From Corynebacterium humireducens NBRC 106098 = DSM 45392 (GTDB lineage: Bacteria; Actinomycetota; Actinomycetes; Mycobacteriales; Mycobacteriaceae), in the NCBI RefSeq assembly GCF_000819445.1, contig NZ_CP005286.1, positions 496,001 to 560,000 on the forward strand: a stretch of DNA of 64,000 nucleotides, read 5' to 3'. Each line of letters starts with the position of its first letter. The stretch's first letter is position 1. Shown piece by piece: positions 27,573 to 36,773 of the stretch. The position numbers were made by a program, and so were the translations under genes. The notes below the pieces were generated by a model. That model had not been told where the DNA came from. It saw only the letters and a list, made by a program, of their open reading frames with translations, and ran no database searches.

Positions 27573-29114
27573 TTAGAGGGGGATGTTTCCGTGCTTCTTC
27601 GGCAGGGTCTGGATCACCTTGCGGTCCAGCAGGCGCAGACCCTCGATGAGCTGCGGACGGGTGGTGGACGGCTCGATGACCGCGTCCACCAGGCTGCGCT
27701 CCGCGGCGAGGTAGGGGTTGATGTGGTTGTCGGCGTAGGCCTGCTCGTCGATCTTCCCGTCGAGGGCGGCCACGGCGGCCGGAGCCTCGGTGACGGCGAT
27801 CTCCGCGGTCGGCCACGCGAAGACGAGGTCGGCGCCCAGGTCCTTCGACCCCATCAGGACATACGACGGGCCGATGGCCTTCCGGGTGATGACGGTGACC
27901 TTGCCGACGGTCGCCTCGGCGTAAGCGTATGCCAGCTTGGCACCCCGGCGCAGCACTCCGGCGTGCTCCTGGTCCTCACCCGGCAGGAAACCGGGGGAGT
28001 CGACGAACTCGACGATCGGGATGTTGAAGGCGTCGCAGGTGCGGATGAAGCGGGCGGCCTTCTCCGCGGAGGCGGAGTCGAGACAGCCGGCGAGGTCGGT
28101 CGGCTGGTTGGCGACCACACCCACCGCGCGGCCCTCGACGCGGGCCAGCGCGGTGATGATGTTGGGCGCGTACCCGGCCTGCAGCTCCAGGAGCTCGCCC
28201 TTGTCGACGATCCGGCGCACGACCTCGTGCATGTCGTAGGTGTGGGCGTCGGAGTCGGGGATGAGGGAGTCGAGCTCGCGGTCGGTGTCGTTGACCTCCA
28301 GGGAGGTCTCGGTCTCCGGGCGCGGGGCCTCGGCGCGGTTGTTCGACGGCAGGTGGCCGACCACGTCCCGCACCAGGGAGAGCGCCTCGAGGTCGGTGGG
28401 GGCCGTGAGGTGCGCGGTACCGGAGGTGGAGGCGTGCACGGCGGCGGAGCCCAGGGACTCCGGCGTGGCGGCCTGCCCGGTGACCTTCTCCACCACGTCG
28501 GTGGCGGCCAGGTGCAGCGAACCGCCGTCCTCGACCATGACGACGACGTCGGCGAAGACCGGTGGGAGGGCGTGCATGCCCTCGGTGTGGCCGGTGATCA
28601 CGGAGATCTGCGGGATGAGACCCGAGGCGGTCGTGGCGCGGGACAGGATCCTCGAGTACATCGACAGGGTGACGATGCCCTCGGCGACACGCGGACCCGC
28701 GCCCTCGTGGATGCCGATGACCGGCACGCCGGTCTTGATGGCCAGGTCGTAGACCTTGATGATCTTCTCGCCGTACACCTCACCCAGGGCGCCGTCGAAC
28801 ACGGTGGAGTCCTGCGAGAAGACGCAGACCTTCCGGCCGTTGACCGTACCGTAACCGGTGACGACACCGTCGGTCAGCGGGCGCTCGGCGTCGAGGCCGA
28901 ACTGGGTGGAACGGTGGCGTGCGAGGGCGTCGGTCTCGACGAACGAGGCGTCGTCGAGGAGTGCCAGCACACGCTCGCGTGCGGTGGCCCGACCGGAGGC
29001 GTGGGTCGCCTCGACGGCGTCGGTCCCCACCGGGGCCTCGGCCTCCGCCAGGCGGGCACGCAGGTCGGCGAGCCTTCCGGCGGTGGTCGTGAGATCAGGG
29101 GAGGTGGAAGTCAT
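27573..29114 (-). CDS. dtsR2: Acyl-CoA carboxylase beta subunit, divergent paralogue (DtsR2-like)
   Basis: This carboxyltransferase-fold protein of 513 residues is clearly paralogous to AccD1 upstream. The usual first oxyanion-hole segment ([10 protein letters not shown] in AccD1) is replaced by [13 protein letters not shown], and the second ([12 protein letters not shown]) by [14 protein letters not shown], so its catalytic competence is doubtful. In C. glutamicum related beta subunits work together in the mycolate-specific complex, and a structural or specificity role is plausible. ATG 29114 lies 8 nt after TAGACT (29128-29123), suggesting leaderless transcription in addition to read-through from accD1. 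Confidence 0.88.
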   Translation of the reverse strand: MTSTSPDLTTTAGRLADLRARLAEAEAPVGTDAVEATHASGRATARERVLALLDDASFVETDALARHRSTQFGLDAERPLTDGVVTGYGTVNGRKVCVFSQDSTVFDGALGEVYGEKIIKVYDLAIKTGVPVIGIHEGAGPRVAEGIVTLSMYSRILSRATTASGLIPQISVITGHTEGMHALPPVFADVVVMVEDGGSLHLAATDVVEKVTGQAATPESLGSAAVHASTSGTAHLTAPTDLEALSLVRDVVGHLPSNNRAEAPRPETETSLEVNDTDRELDSLIPDSDAHTYDMHEVVRRIVDKGELLELQAGYAPNIITALARVEGRAVGVVANQPTDLAGCLDSASAEKAARFIRTCDAFNIPIVEFVDSPGFLPGEDQEHAGVLRRGAKLAYAYAEATVGKVTVITRKAIGPSYVLMGSKDLGADLVFAWPTAEIAVTEAPAAVAALDGKIDEQAYADNHINPYLAAERSLVDAVIEPSTTRPQLIEGLRLLDRKVIQTLPKKHGNIPL

Positions 29115-29134
29115 GGTCCTCTAGTCTAGACGGC

Positions 29135-29174
29135 TACGCCCCGCCCACGACACTTCAGGCGCAGGCGGGGCGTA
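29135..29174 (-). terminator. Hairpin between accD1 and dtsR2
   Basis: An 11-bp stem (29135-29145 with 29164-29174) with an 18-nt loop lies just after the accD1 stop. No T-run follows, so it may attenuate rather than end transcription. Confidence 0.5.
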
Positions 29175-29184
29175 CGGGGCCGGT

Positions 29185-30816
29185 TTACAGCGGGATGTTG
29201 CCGTGCTTGCGGGCCGGGCGGGACACGTTCTTGTCCTTGTACAGGCGCAGGTTGCGGGCGATCATGCCGCGGGTCTCGGACGGCAGGATGACCGCGTCGA
29301 TGAGACCGCGCTCGGCGGCCTTGTACGGGTTGAGCATGTGGTCCTCGTACTCGCGCTCGAAGGACTTCGCCAGCTCGACGACGTCGAGGCCCTTGTCGGT
29401 GGCCTCCTTGAGCTCCTTGCGGTAGATGAAGCCGACGGCGCCGGCGGCACCCATGACGGCGATCTGGGCGGTCGGCCACGCCAGGTTGACGTCCGCGCCC
29501 AGGCCCTTGGAGCCCATGACGCAGTACGCGCCGCCGTAGGCCTTGCGCATGGTGACGGTGATCTTCGGGACGGTGGCCTCACCGTAGGCGTAGAGCAGCT
29601 TCGCGCCACGACGGAGGATGCCGCCGTACTCCTGGCCGGCGCCGGGGAGGAAGCCCGGGACGTCGACAAGCAGGACGATGGGGATGTTGAAGGCGTCGCA
29701 GGTGCGGATGAAGCGGGCGGCCTTCTCGGAGGAGTCGATGTCGAGGCAGCCGGCGTAGACGGACGGCTGGTTGGCGACGAAGCCCACCGACTGGCCCTCG
29801 ATGCGGCCGAAGGCGATGACGACGTTCTCGGCGCGCTCGGCCTGGATCTCCAGGTACTCGCCGTCGTCGGTGAGGCACTCGATGACCTCGCGGACGTCGT
29901 AGGGCTGGGTCGGGGAGTCCGGGATGATGCCGTCGAGCTTGAGGTCGTCGGCGGTGATGTTGTCACCCACGGCGCCCTCGTCGGCGGTGAACTCGTCGTA
30001 CGGGGCGACGGTGCGGTTGTTCGACGGCAGGAAGCCGACCAGGTCATGCACCCAGTCGAGGGCCTCCTCGTCGGTCTTCGCGGTGAAGTGGGAGTTGCCC
30101 GCGGTGGTCATGTGGGTCTGGGCGCCGCCCAGCTCCTCCTGGGTGATCTCCTCACCGGTGACGGTCTTGATGACGTCCGGGCCGGTGACGAACATCTTGG
30201 AGGTCTTGTCCACCATGACGACGAAGTCGGTCAGGGCCGGGGAGTAGGCGTTGCCGCCGGCGCAGGCGCCCATGATCACGGAGATCTGCGGGACGACGCC
30301 GGAGGCGTGGATGTTCTGGTAGAAGGTGCGGGCGATCATGTCCAGGGACACGGCGCCGTCCTGGATGCGGGCGCCGGCACCCTCGTAGAGGCCGATCAGC
30401 GGGCGGCCGGTGGTGACGGCCAGGTCCATGATCTTGATCATCTTCTCGCCGTAGACCTCGCCGAGGGCGCCACCGAAGACGGTGCCGTCCTGGGAGAAGA
30501 TGCACACCTCGCGGCCGTCGATGGTGCCCCAGCCGGTGACGATGCCGTCGGTGGTCGGGCGCTTCTTGCCCATGCCGAAGTCGGTGGTGCGGTGCTTGGC
30601 GAGCATGTCGGTCTCGACGAAGGAGCCCTCGTCGAGGAGGTAGTCGAGGCGCTCACGCGCGGTGAGGCGCTCCTGGGAGTGGACGCGCTCGACGGCCTTC
30701 TCACCCATCGGGTAGGTGGCCTCGGCACGGCGACGCTTCAGGTCGGCGATCTTGCCGGCGGTGGTGGTGACGTCGGTCAGCTCGGACAGGTCCGTCAAAG
30801 GTGAGGAAATGGTCAT
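29185..30816 (-). CDS. accD1: Acetyl/propionyl-CoA carboxylase beta subunit
   Basis: This 543-residue carboxyltransferase moves the carboxyl group from biotin (AccBC) to acetyl-CoA for malonyl-CoA synthesis. Both oxyanion-hole segments are canonical: [17 protein letters not shown] and [32 protein letters not shown] residues ([16 protein letters not shown]) and the C-terminal [10 protein letters not shown] complete the family pattern. It corresponds to DtsR1 of C. glutamicum. The ATG at 30816 follows TACACT (30830-30825) by 8 nt with no ribosome-binding site, so a leaderless mRNA is likely. It is divergent from birA. Confidence 0.95.
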   Translation of the reverse strand: MTISSPLTDLSELTDVTTTAGKIADLKRRRAEATYPMGEKAVERVHSQERLTARERLDYLLDEGSFVETDMLAKHRTTDFGMGKKRPTTDGIVTGWGTIDGREVCIFSQDGTVFGGALGEVYGEKMIKIMDLAVTTGRPLIGLYEGAGARIQDGAVSLDMIARTFYQNIHASGVVPQISVIMGACAGGNAYSPALTDFVVMVDKTSKMFVTGPDVIKTVTGEEITQEELGGAQTHMTTAGNSHFTAKTDEEALDWVHDLVGFLPSNNRTVAPYDEFTADEGAVGDNITADDLKLDGIIPDSPTQPYDVREVIECLTDDGEYLEIQAERAENVVIAFGRIEGQSVGFVANQPSVYAGCLDIDSSEKAARFIRTCDAFNIPIVLLVDVPGFLPGAGQEYGGILRRGAKLLYAYGEATVPKITVTMRKAYGGAYCVMGSKGLGADVNLAWPTAQIAVMGAAGAVGFIYRKELKEATDKGLDVVELAKSFEREYEDHMLNPYKAAERGLIDAVILPSETRGMIARNLRLYKDKNVSRPARKHGNIPL

Positions 30817-30968
30817 GTTTGGGGAGTGTAGACCTCTTTGCGGCTAGTTTCCATAACGAAACCTATGTGATGCCCGTCACTTCTTGCGTTTTCGCAGGTG
30901 GCTCTAGTTTTTTCGGCGAAACAACGGCGTGTCGGAAGTGGCGCGTGTGACGGGATAGGCTGGTCCCC

Positions 30969-31745
30969 GTGACTTCTGCCTCCTTCTCCGCGCGCCTACC
31001 CCAGTACGCCCAGGTCCGCTGGGTCGACACCACCGGCTCCACCAACGCCGACCTCCTCGCCGACACCACCGCCCCCGCCTTCTCCGCCCTCGCGGCCGGG
31101 GAACAGACCTCCGGCCGGGGCCGCCTCGGCCGCCCGTGGGTCTCCCCCCGCGGGGCGCAGTCCATCATGTCGGTCCTCCTGCGGCCCGGGACCGCCGAAC
31201 TCGACCGCCTGGGCACCGTGCCGCTGGCCGCGGGGCTGGCGGTCCTCGACGCCGTCCGCGCCGTCGCAGGCGTGCAGGAGGGGCCGGAGCTCAAGTGGCC
31301 CAACGACGTCCTGTGGGACGGGCGCAAGCTCTGCGGCATCCTCGCTGAGGGCGCCGGCTTCCCCGAGGACCCCCGCATCGTCGTCGGTCTCGGCGTCAAC
31401 GTGTCCCTGACGAAGGAGCAGCTGCCCGTGCCCCACGCCACCTCCCTCGCCCTGGAGGGCGTCGACGTGAGCACCGAGGACGTCACCGTCGCCGTCCTGG
31501 AGGCGCTCCACCGGCGCCTCACCCAGTGGGCGACCGGGGACCGCAGCCTCATGGACGACTACCGGCGCGAGTGCATCACCATCGGCAAGCCCGTGCGCGT
31601 GGAGGCGCCCGGCGGAGACCTCCACGGCACCGTCGCCGACATCGCCCCGGACGGCCGCCTCGACCTGCTCGCCGACGACGGCGACCGGCACCTCATCTCC
31701 GCGGGCGACGTCACCCACCTGCGCCGCACCGACGCCCGCTACTAG
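30969..31745 (+). CDS. birA: Biotin-protein ligase (no DNA-binding domain)
   Basis: This 258-residue class I biotin ligase attaches biotin to AccBC and pyruvate carboxylase. Catalytic-core motifs are TGSTNADLLAD, EQTSGRGRLGRPWVSP (biotinyl-AMP loop), LKWPNDVLWDGRKLCGILAE and GLGVNVS. There is no N-terminal helix-turn-helix, so it is not a biotin-operon repressor. The start is GTG 30969, 7 nt after TAGGCT (30956-30961), again predicting a leaderless transcript. All its likely client proteins are encoded in this window. Confidence 0.94.
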   Translation: MTSASFSARLPQYAQVRWVDTTGSTNADLLADTTAPAFSALAAGEQTSGRGRLGRPWVSPRGAQSIMSVLLRPGTAELDRLGTVPLAAGLAVLDAVRAVAGVQEGPELKWPNDVLWDGRKLCGILAEGAGFPEDPRIVVGLGVNVSLTKEQLPVPHATSLALEGVDVSTEDVTVAVLEALHRRLTQWATGDRSLMDDYRRECITIGKPVRVEAPGGDLHGTVADIAPDGRLDLLADDGDRHLISAGDVTHLRRTDARY

Positions 31746-31765
31746 TAGGGGTAGGATCCGCGCCC

Positions 31766-32239
31766 ATGGCACTGTTCCGACCGGTGGAGGGGGAGGTGGT
31801 GCGCGCCGACCTCACGGCGCCGCTGCACACCCTCACCTTCCCGACCCTGGAACTCATCCTCGTCACCGGACTGAGCTGGATGCTCATCGGCTGGCTCGAC
31901 CAGCCCGGCATGTACACGGACCCGCAGCTGCGCAACGCCGTCCTCGTCGTCTGGCTGCTGCTCGCCTGCTGGCGTTTCGTCCTGCCGCTGCTCAAGGCGC
32001 GCCGCCGCCGCTTCGTGGTCACCGACCAGCGCCTCGTGGTCCGCGCGGGGGAGTTCCGTTCCCGCACCGACTCCATCCCCTTCCGCGACATCCGCTCCGT
32101 GCAGCGGCGCCGCAGCGGCATCTTCCTGGCCATCAGCGGCTACGACCGGCCCCTCTACTTCCCGGACGTGCCCCGCGCGAAGCGCGTCGCAGCCCTGATC
32201 GAGGAGTCCCTGCCCCCGACGCCCACCCGGTACTGGTAG
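31766..32239 (+). CDS. Membrane protein with bacterial PH (DUF304-like) domain
   Basis: This 157-residue protein has two adjacent membrane helices (about 25-45, LELILVTGLSWMLIGWL; about 55-75, NAVLVVWLLLACWRFVLPLL). A soluble domain of the bacterial pleckstrin-homology type follows, with RRFVVTDQRLVVRAGEF and IPFRDIRSVQRRRSG. The function is unknown. In related corynebacteria such a gene often sits by birA and purK. ATG 31766 is 8 nt after TAGGAT (31752-31757), which suggests leaderless expression. Confidence 0.85.
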   Translation: MALFRPVEGEVVRADLTAPLHTLTFPTLELILVTGLSWMLIGWLDQPGMYTDPQLRNAVLVVWLLLACWRFVLPLLKARRRRFVVTDQRLVVRAGEFRSRTDSIPFRDIRSVQRRRSGIFLAISGYDRPLYFPDVPRAKRVAALIEESLPPTPTRYW

Positions 32240-32250
32240 CGGCCCGTCGG

Positions 32251-32286
32251 CGGAGGAACCGGAGGAAACGGAGGAAACGGAGGAAC
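32251..32286 (+). repeat. Four tandem 9-bp units CGGAGGAAM before purK
   Basis: The units at 32251, 32260, 32269 and 32278 read CGGAGGAAC, CGGAGGAAA, CGGAGGAAA, CGGAGGAAC. Each contains a Shine-Dalgarno-like GGAGG, but the array ends 31 nt before the purK ATG and lies upstream of the predicted -10. Confidence 0.9.
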
Positions 32287-32323
32287 TTCGGGGAAACACC
32301 GGCCGCTGACTATAGTTATGGCC

Positions 32324-33541
32324 GTGACTGAACCTGCAGGAAACCCGAACGCCCACGTCCCCGGCATGCCTGTCGTCGCCGTCATCGGCGACGGTCAGCT
32401 GGCCCGCATGATGCAGACGGAGGCGATCGAGCTCGGCCAGTCGATCCGCCTCCTCGCCGGCGCACCCGACTCCTCCGCCGCCCAGGTCGCGGCGGACGTC
32501 GTCCTCGGTGACTACACCGACCTCGACGACCTGCGCACCGCCGTCGCGGGCGCCAGCGTCATGACCTTCGACCACGAGCACGTCCCCACCGAGCACCTGC
32601 ACCAGCTCATCAGCGAGGGCGTCAACGTCCAGCCGGGCCCCGACGCCCTGGTCAACGCCCAGGACAAGCTCGTCATGCGCGAGAAGCTGCGCTCCATCGG
32701 CGCCCCGGTCCCGCCGTTCGCGGCCATCGGGTCCGTCGCCGACGCCCGCGCGTTCTCCGACTCCGTCGACGGCGCCGTCTGCCTCAAGGCCCGCCGCGGC
32801 GGCTACGACGGGCACGGCGTGTGGTTCCCGGAGCCCGCGGAACTGGAGTCCCTCGTGCAGGAGCTTCTCGACGCCGGCACCCCCCTCATGGCCGAGAAGA
32901 AGGTGGCACTCGTCCGCGAGCTGTCCGCCATGGTCGCCCGCCGCCCCTCCGGCCAGGTCCAGCCGTGGCCGGTCGTGGAATCCGTCCAGACCGACGGCAT
33001 CTGCACCGAGGCCGTCGCCCCCGCCCCGGACCTGTCCCCGGAACTGGGGCAGCAGGCCCGCGACCTGGCCGTCACCATCGCGCAGGAACTCGGTGTCACG
33101 GGCGTCCTGGCCGTGGAGCTCTTCGAGTACCGCGATGAGAACGGCGAGCCGGCCATCGCCGTCAACGAGCTGGCCATGCGCCCCCACAACACCGGCCACT
33201 GGACCCAGAACGGCTGTGTGACCAGCCAGTTCGAGCAGCACCTGCGCGCCGTCCTGGACTGGCCGCTGGGGTCTGTCGAGCAGACCGCCCCGGTCACCGT
33301 CATGGCGAACGTCCTCGGCGGGCAGACCGACCCGGAGAAGCCGATGGCCGAGCGCATGCTCGACGTCCACGCCCGCTTCCCGCAGGCCAAGATCCACATG
33401 TACGGCAAGACGTACCGCGCGGGCCGCAAGATCGGCCACGTGAACATGTCGGGTGAGGATCTGGGACGCGTGCGTCGAGAAGCGAACCTGGCAGCCGACT
33501 ACCTCGTCAACGCCCGCTGGGCTGACGGCTACACCGCATAA
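32324..33541 (+). CDS. purK: N5-carboxyaminoimidazole ribonucleotide synthase
   Basis: This ATP-grasp enzyme of 405 residues from the chosen start carboxylates aminoimidazole ribonucleotide in purine synthesis. VVAVIGDGQLARMMQTEA, the ATP-grasp lysine region CLKARRGGYDGHG and the C-terminal NELAMRPHNTGHWTQNG are diagnostic. TATAGT at 32311-32316 is a near-consensus -10 lying 7 nt before GTG 32324, so I favour a leaderless start there. ATG 32318, two codons earlier, is only 1 nt after the hexamer. purE follows 9 nt later. Confidence 0.95.
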   Translation: MTEPAGNPNAHVPGMPVVAVIGDGQLARMMQTEAIELGQSIRLLAGAPDSSAAQVAADVVLGDYTDLDDLRTAVAGASVMTFDHEHVPTEHLHQLISEGVNVQPGPDALVNAQDKLVMREKLRSIGAPVPPFAAIGSVADARAFSDSVDGAVCLKARRGGYDGHGVWFPEPAELESLVQELLDAGTPLMAEKKVALVRELSAMVARRPSGQVQPWPVVESVQTDGICTEAVAPAPDLSPELGQQARDLAVTIAQELGVTGVLAVELFEYRDENGEPAIAVNELAMRPHNTGHWTQNGCVTSQFEQHLRAVLDWPLGSVEQTAPVTVMANVLGGQTDPEKPMAERMLDVHARFPQAKIHMYGKTYRAGRKIGHVNMSGEDLGRVRREANLAADYLVNARWADGYTA

Positions 33542-33550
33542 GGAGAACCA

Positions 33551-34051
33551 ATGTCCCCGCTTGTCGGCATCATCATGGGCTCGGATTCGGACTGGCCCAC
33601 CATCGCCCCCGCCGCCGAGGCGCTCGCCGAGTTCGGCGTGCCCTTCGAGGTCGGCGTCATGTCCGCGCACCGCACCCCGGAGCGCATGCTCGCCTACGCC
33701 AAGTCCGCGCACGAGCGGGGCCTGAAGGCCATCATCGCGTGCGCCGGTGGCGCCGCCCACCTGCCGGGCATGGTCGCCGCCGCGACGCCGCTGCCGGTCA
33801 TCGGCGTGCCGCGCGCGCTGGCCGACCTCGACGGCATGGACTCCCTGCTCTCCATCGTGCAGATGCCCGCCGGCGTGCCGGTGGCGACCGTCTCCATCGG
33901 CGGCGCGAAGAACGCCGGCCTGCTGGCCGTGCGGATGCTCGGGGCGGGGGACCCGGCGCTCGTCGAGAAGATGGCGCAGTACCAGCAGAACATGGCCGCC
34001 GAGGTGGAGGCCAAGGACGAGCGTCTGCGGAAGAGCCTGCTGGAGGGGTAA
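33551..34051 (+). CDS. purE: N5-carboxyaminoimidazole ribonucleotide mutase
   Basis: This class I PurE of 166 residues transfers the N5 carboxylate to C4 of the imidazole ring, using the product of Pur[32 protein letters not shown] (active-site His) and [16 protein letters not shown] are invariant family motifs. AAGGAG lies 6 nt before the ATG. purKE form one operon, and the aldehyde dehydrogenase gene starts 10 nt downstream. Confidence 0.96.
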   Translation: MSPLVGIIMGSDSDWPTIAPAAEALAEFGVPFEVGVMSAHRTPERMLAYAKSAHERGLKAIIACAGGAAHLPGMVAAATPLPVIGVPRALADLDGMDSLLSIVQMPAGVPVATVSIGGAKNAGLLAVRMLGAGDPALVEKMAQYQQNMAAEVEAKDERLRKSLLEG

Positions 34052-34061
34052 AGATGGGGGC

Positions 34062-35432
34062 ATGACCACTGTTGCCCTCATCAACCCCAGCACCGGCGAG
34101 ACCGAGGAGACGTTCCCGCGTTTCGACGACGCCGACCGCGACGCCCTCCTCGACCGCGCCGTCACCGCCCAGCGTGCGTGGCGCGCGACCCCGCTCGAGG
34201 AACGCGCCGCCGTCCTGCGCCGCACCGCCGCCCTCTACCGCGAACGCGCCGAGGACCTCGCCGGCCTCATCGGCCGCGAGATGGGCAAGCTGCGCCGCCA
34301 GGGGCTCGGCGAGCTGCGGATCGTCGCCGACATCTACGACTGGTACGCCGAGCACGCCCACGAGCTGCTCGCCCCGCAGGAACTGCCCGCGCAGGGGGCG
34401 CTGCGCACCTTCGTGCGGAAGGACGCGCTCGGCGTCGTCCTCGGCATCATGCCGTGGAACTTCCCCTACTACCAGGTCGCCCGCTGGGCGGCACCGAACC
34501 TGCTGCTCGGCAACGCGCTGGTGCTCAAGCACGCCTCCCTCTGCCCGCTGTCCTCGCAGGCCTGTGAGGACGTGCTTCTCGACGCCGGCCTCCCCGCCCA
34601 CGTCTTCCGGAACGTCCGCGCCTCCGGCTCCCAGATGGCCGATTTCATCGCGGACCCGCGGATCGCCGCGGTCTCCCTGACGGGGTCAGAAGAGGCGGGT
34701 GCGGCCGTCGCGGAGGTCGCGGGCGCGCACCACAAGAAGTCCGTCCTCGAGCTCGGCGGCAACGACCCCTTCCTCGTCCTCGACGACCACAACCTGGAGA
34801 AGGTGCTCGGCCGCTACGTCAGCGCCCGCATGGCCAACGCCGGGCAGGCGTGCAACGCGCCGAAGCGGCTCATCGTGCTCGCACCCTTCTATGAGCGGGC
34901 CCTGGAGTTCCTCCGGGAGCGCATCGGCGCCCTGCCGGTCGGCGCGTGGGACGACCCGGACGCGAAGGTCGGGCCGCTGTCGTCGGTCGAGGCCCGCGAC
35001 GAGATCGTCCGGCGCCTCGCGGAGGGCGACGCCACCGTCGTGGTCGGCGGCCGACCGCTCGACCGCCCCGGCGCCTTCCTCGAGCCGACCCTGCTCACCG
35101 ACGTCGACCCCGCCTCCGACCTGGGCTGCAACGAGATCTTCGGGCCCGTCGCTATCCTCCACCGCGCGGCCGACGTCGAGGAGGCCGTCGCCCTGGCCAA
35201 CGACACCGACTACGGCCTGGGCAGCTACGTCTTCGGGTCCGACCTGGAGCTGGCGCAGGAGGTGGCCTCCCGCATGGAGGCCGGCATGACCTACGTCAAC
35301 GAGACCGGGGCCTCCCGCCCCGGCCTGCCCTTCGGCGGCATCGGGCGTTCCGGATACGGGCGCGAACTGGGGGAGTGGGGCGTCGACGAGTTCGCCAACC
35401 TGCACCTCTTCCGCGTCAGCCCGGCACTGTAG
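34062..35432 (+). CDS. Aldehyde dehydrogenase, succinate-semialdehyde dehydrogenase-like
   Basis: This 456-residue NAD(P)-dependent aldehyde dehydrogenase resembles the short E. coli YneI (Sad) subgroup. MPWNFPYYQVARWAAPNL, LELGGNDPFLVLDD (general-base Glu) and the nucleophile Cys in ANAGQACNAPKRLIV are intact. The start at ATG 34062 follows GGAGGGG at the end of purE. The substrate could be succinate semialdehyde or another aldehyde; its position after purE gives no hint. It is probably co-transcribed with purKE. Confidence 0.9.
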   Translation: MTTVALINPSTGETEETFPRFDDADRDALLDRAVTAQRAWRATPLEERAAVLRRTAALYRERAEDLAGLIGREMGKLRRQGLGELRIVADIYDWYAEHAHELLAPQELPAQGALRTFVRKDALGVVLGIMPWNFPYYQVARWAAPNLLLGNALVLKHASLCPLSSQACEDVLLDAGLPAHVFRNVRASGSQMADFIADPRIAAVSLTGSEEAGAAVAEVAGAHHKKSVLELGGNDPFLVLDDHNLEKVLGRYVSARMANAGQACNAPKRLIVLAPFYERALEFLRERIGALPVGAWDDPDAKVGPLSSVEARDEIVRRLAEGDATVVVGGRPLDRPGAFLEPTLLTDVDPASDLGCNEIFGPVAILHRAADVEEAVALANDTDYGLGSYVFGSDLELAQEVASRMEAGMTYVNETGASRPGLPFGGIGRSGYGRELGEWGVDEFANLHLFRVSPAL

Positions 35433-35490
35433 GGGACCTGTTCGAACACCCGGCGGGTGACGTGTCGGAGTGGCGCGATACCGTCAGGGG

Positions 35491-35766
35491 GTGACTGACA
35501 CCGCCCCCGCACCCACCACCCCGGCGGACGGCCCCGAGGACATCCGGTGGCTGCGTACGCGCCGCCGCACGGCGACCACCGCCGCCGAACAGGCCGTCGT
35601 CCGCCATCAGCTGAGCCGTCTGGCCCGCCACCTGGAGCAGCGCCCTGCGGCCGAGTCGCCGACCCACTACGTGGTGCTCGCCGTCGTCACGCTGATCGGC
35701 GGGATCACCCTCGGCGTCGGCCTGTACGCCCTGGCCGACTCGATGTGGATGTGGTTGACCTCATGA
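35491..35766 (+). CDS. Small single-helix membrane protein
   Basis: This 91-residue protein of unknown function has a basic N-terminal half (WLRTRRRTATTAAEQAVVRH) and one C-terminal membrane segment (YVVLAVVTLIGGITLGVGLY). GTG 35491 is chosen because TACCGT (35479-35484) lies 6 nt upstream and CAGGGG abuts it. A GTG at 35470 is possible. Its stop overlaps the next ATG as ATGA, so the two are coupled. Confidence 0.65.
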   Translation: MTDTAPAPTTPADGPEDIRWLRTRRRTATTAAEQAVVRHQLSRLARHLEQRPAAESPTHYVVLAVVTLIGGITLGVGLYALADSMWMWLTS

Positions 35767-36206
35767 GCAGGCAGAACTCCGGTTGCGGCATGCTGCTCAT
35801 CGGCGTGTTCGTCCTCGCCGCGGTCTTCTGGGCGGTGGGCGTGGTGCTGTGGCTCCTGGCGCTGGCCGTGCCGGTGGCGGGACTGCTCGGGGCCGGCTAC
35901 TTCCTGGTCCGGGCGACACAGGTCCGCGACGAGGCCGTTGAGCGTGCCGCCGCAGACGCCGAGCTCGAGATCCTGGTGCAGGACGCCGCCTTCGACCTGG
36001 CGGACACCATCACCCGGTGGGACACGCTGGTGTTCACCAAGGGGATCGGCACGGAACTGCAGGGCCATGAGGAGGAGGCTGTCGCCATCCAGCAGCAGCT
36101 GTTCGCAGCGCACGAGGCACTGCTCTCCGCCCCGACCCTGCCGCACCGTCTCCGGGCGGTGGTCCGGGCCGACGAGCTCCGCGAGTCCGCCGAGCGGTAC
36201 CTCTAG
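35763..36206 (+). CDS. Small membrane protein with cytosolic helical tail
   Basis: This 147-residue protein has two closely spaced hydrophobic segments (CGMLLIGVFVLAAVFWAV and WLLALAVPVAGLLGAGYFL). An acidic, Ala-rich helical region with QQQLFAAHEALLSAP, which may form a coiled coil, follows. No family is recognised. It is translationally coupled to the gene before it, and the YdcF-like gene begins 7 nt after it. Confidence 0.7.
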   Translation: MSRQNSGCGMLLIGVFVLAAVFWAVGVVLWLLALAVPVAGLLGAGYFLVRATQVRDEAVERAAADAELEILVQDAAFDLADTITRWDTLVFTKGIGTELQGHEEEAVAIQQQLFAAHEALLSAPTLPHRLRAVVRADELRESAERYL

Positions 36207-36213
36207 GGCGCCC

Positions 36214-36672
36214 ATGCCGCTCCTCATCCTCGGTGCCCGCACGTTGCACGGCTACCCCAGCCGCATCCTCGTGGACCGGCTGCGCCGTGCGCTCCCGCTT
36301 GTCGACGCCGCCCCCGTCGTCGTCTCCGGCGACGGCGAGGCCGCCGTCATGGAGCAGTGGCTCACCGCGCACGGCGTCGACCCGGCCCTGATCGTGCGGG
36401 AACCCCGTGCCCGGTCGACGAACGAGAACCTCGAGAACGCCCGTGCTCTGTTCCCCGACGTCCCGCGCTGGACGATCGTGACCTCCGACTTTCATGTCTG
36501 GCGCACGCGCCTGTGGGCCTGGCACCTGGGTGTCCCGGCGGACGTGGTGGGGGCGCCGACGCAGCGTCGCGACCTGCTCGTGGCGGTGCTTCGGGAGTGC
36601 CTGGCGCTGCCGCACTCGGCGCTGCGGATCGCGTGGCGGCGGGTGAGGTCGATCGCCGGTGAACACCGCTGA
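36214..36672 (+). CDS. YdcF/DUF218-like protein
   Basis: This 152-residue protein has the DUF218 core: LLILGARTLHGYPSRILVDR, VVVSGDGEAAVMEQWL, RARSTNENLENARALF and VTSDFHVWRTRLWAW with the conserved His. Relatives are implicated in envelope metabolism but their reaction is unclear. No membrane helix is present, so this is the short soluble form. The final codons (SIAGEHR) lie within copy A of the 67-bp repeat. Confidence 0.82.
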   Translation: MPLLILGARTLHGYPSRILVDRLRRALPLVDAAPVVVSGDGEAAVMEQWLTAHGVDPALIVREPRARSTNENLENARALFPDVPRWTIVTSDFHVWRTRLWAWHLGVPADVVGAPTQRRDLLVAVLRECLALPHSALRIAWRRVRSIAGEHR

Positions 36673-36714
36673 TCCCGGGGCGCGTGGGGGCCGGAAATCA
36701 CCGGCGATCCACCG
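36648..36714. repeat. 67-bp inverted-repeat element, copy A
   Basis: GATCGCCGGTGA (36651-36662) pairs perfectly with TCACCGGCGATC (36698-36709). The inner part contains CTGATCCCGGG and GGGGGCCGG. Copy B at 39608-39674 has the same orientation and about 56 of 67 identical bases. The 5' arm encodes the C terminus of the YdcF-like gene. It could act as a terminator after that gene. Confidence 0.8.
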
Positions 36715-36773
36715 CGAAATAGTTCTCAACGAGCAATCTTGCGCAATGGGCAATTCGGTGGAAGTGTGGTGGC

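Noticed and set aside
7210..30930. A shared fatty-acid-regulator operator in the accBC and accD1 upstream regions
   Set aside because: Both contain TTT-GCC-GAAAA-like strings (near 7229-7250 and 30905-30925), but the spacing differs by one base and I could not recall the exact consensus, so no site is claimed.
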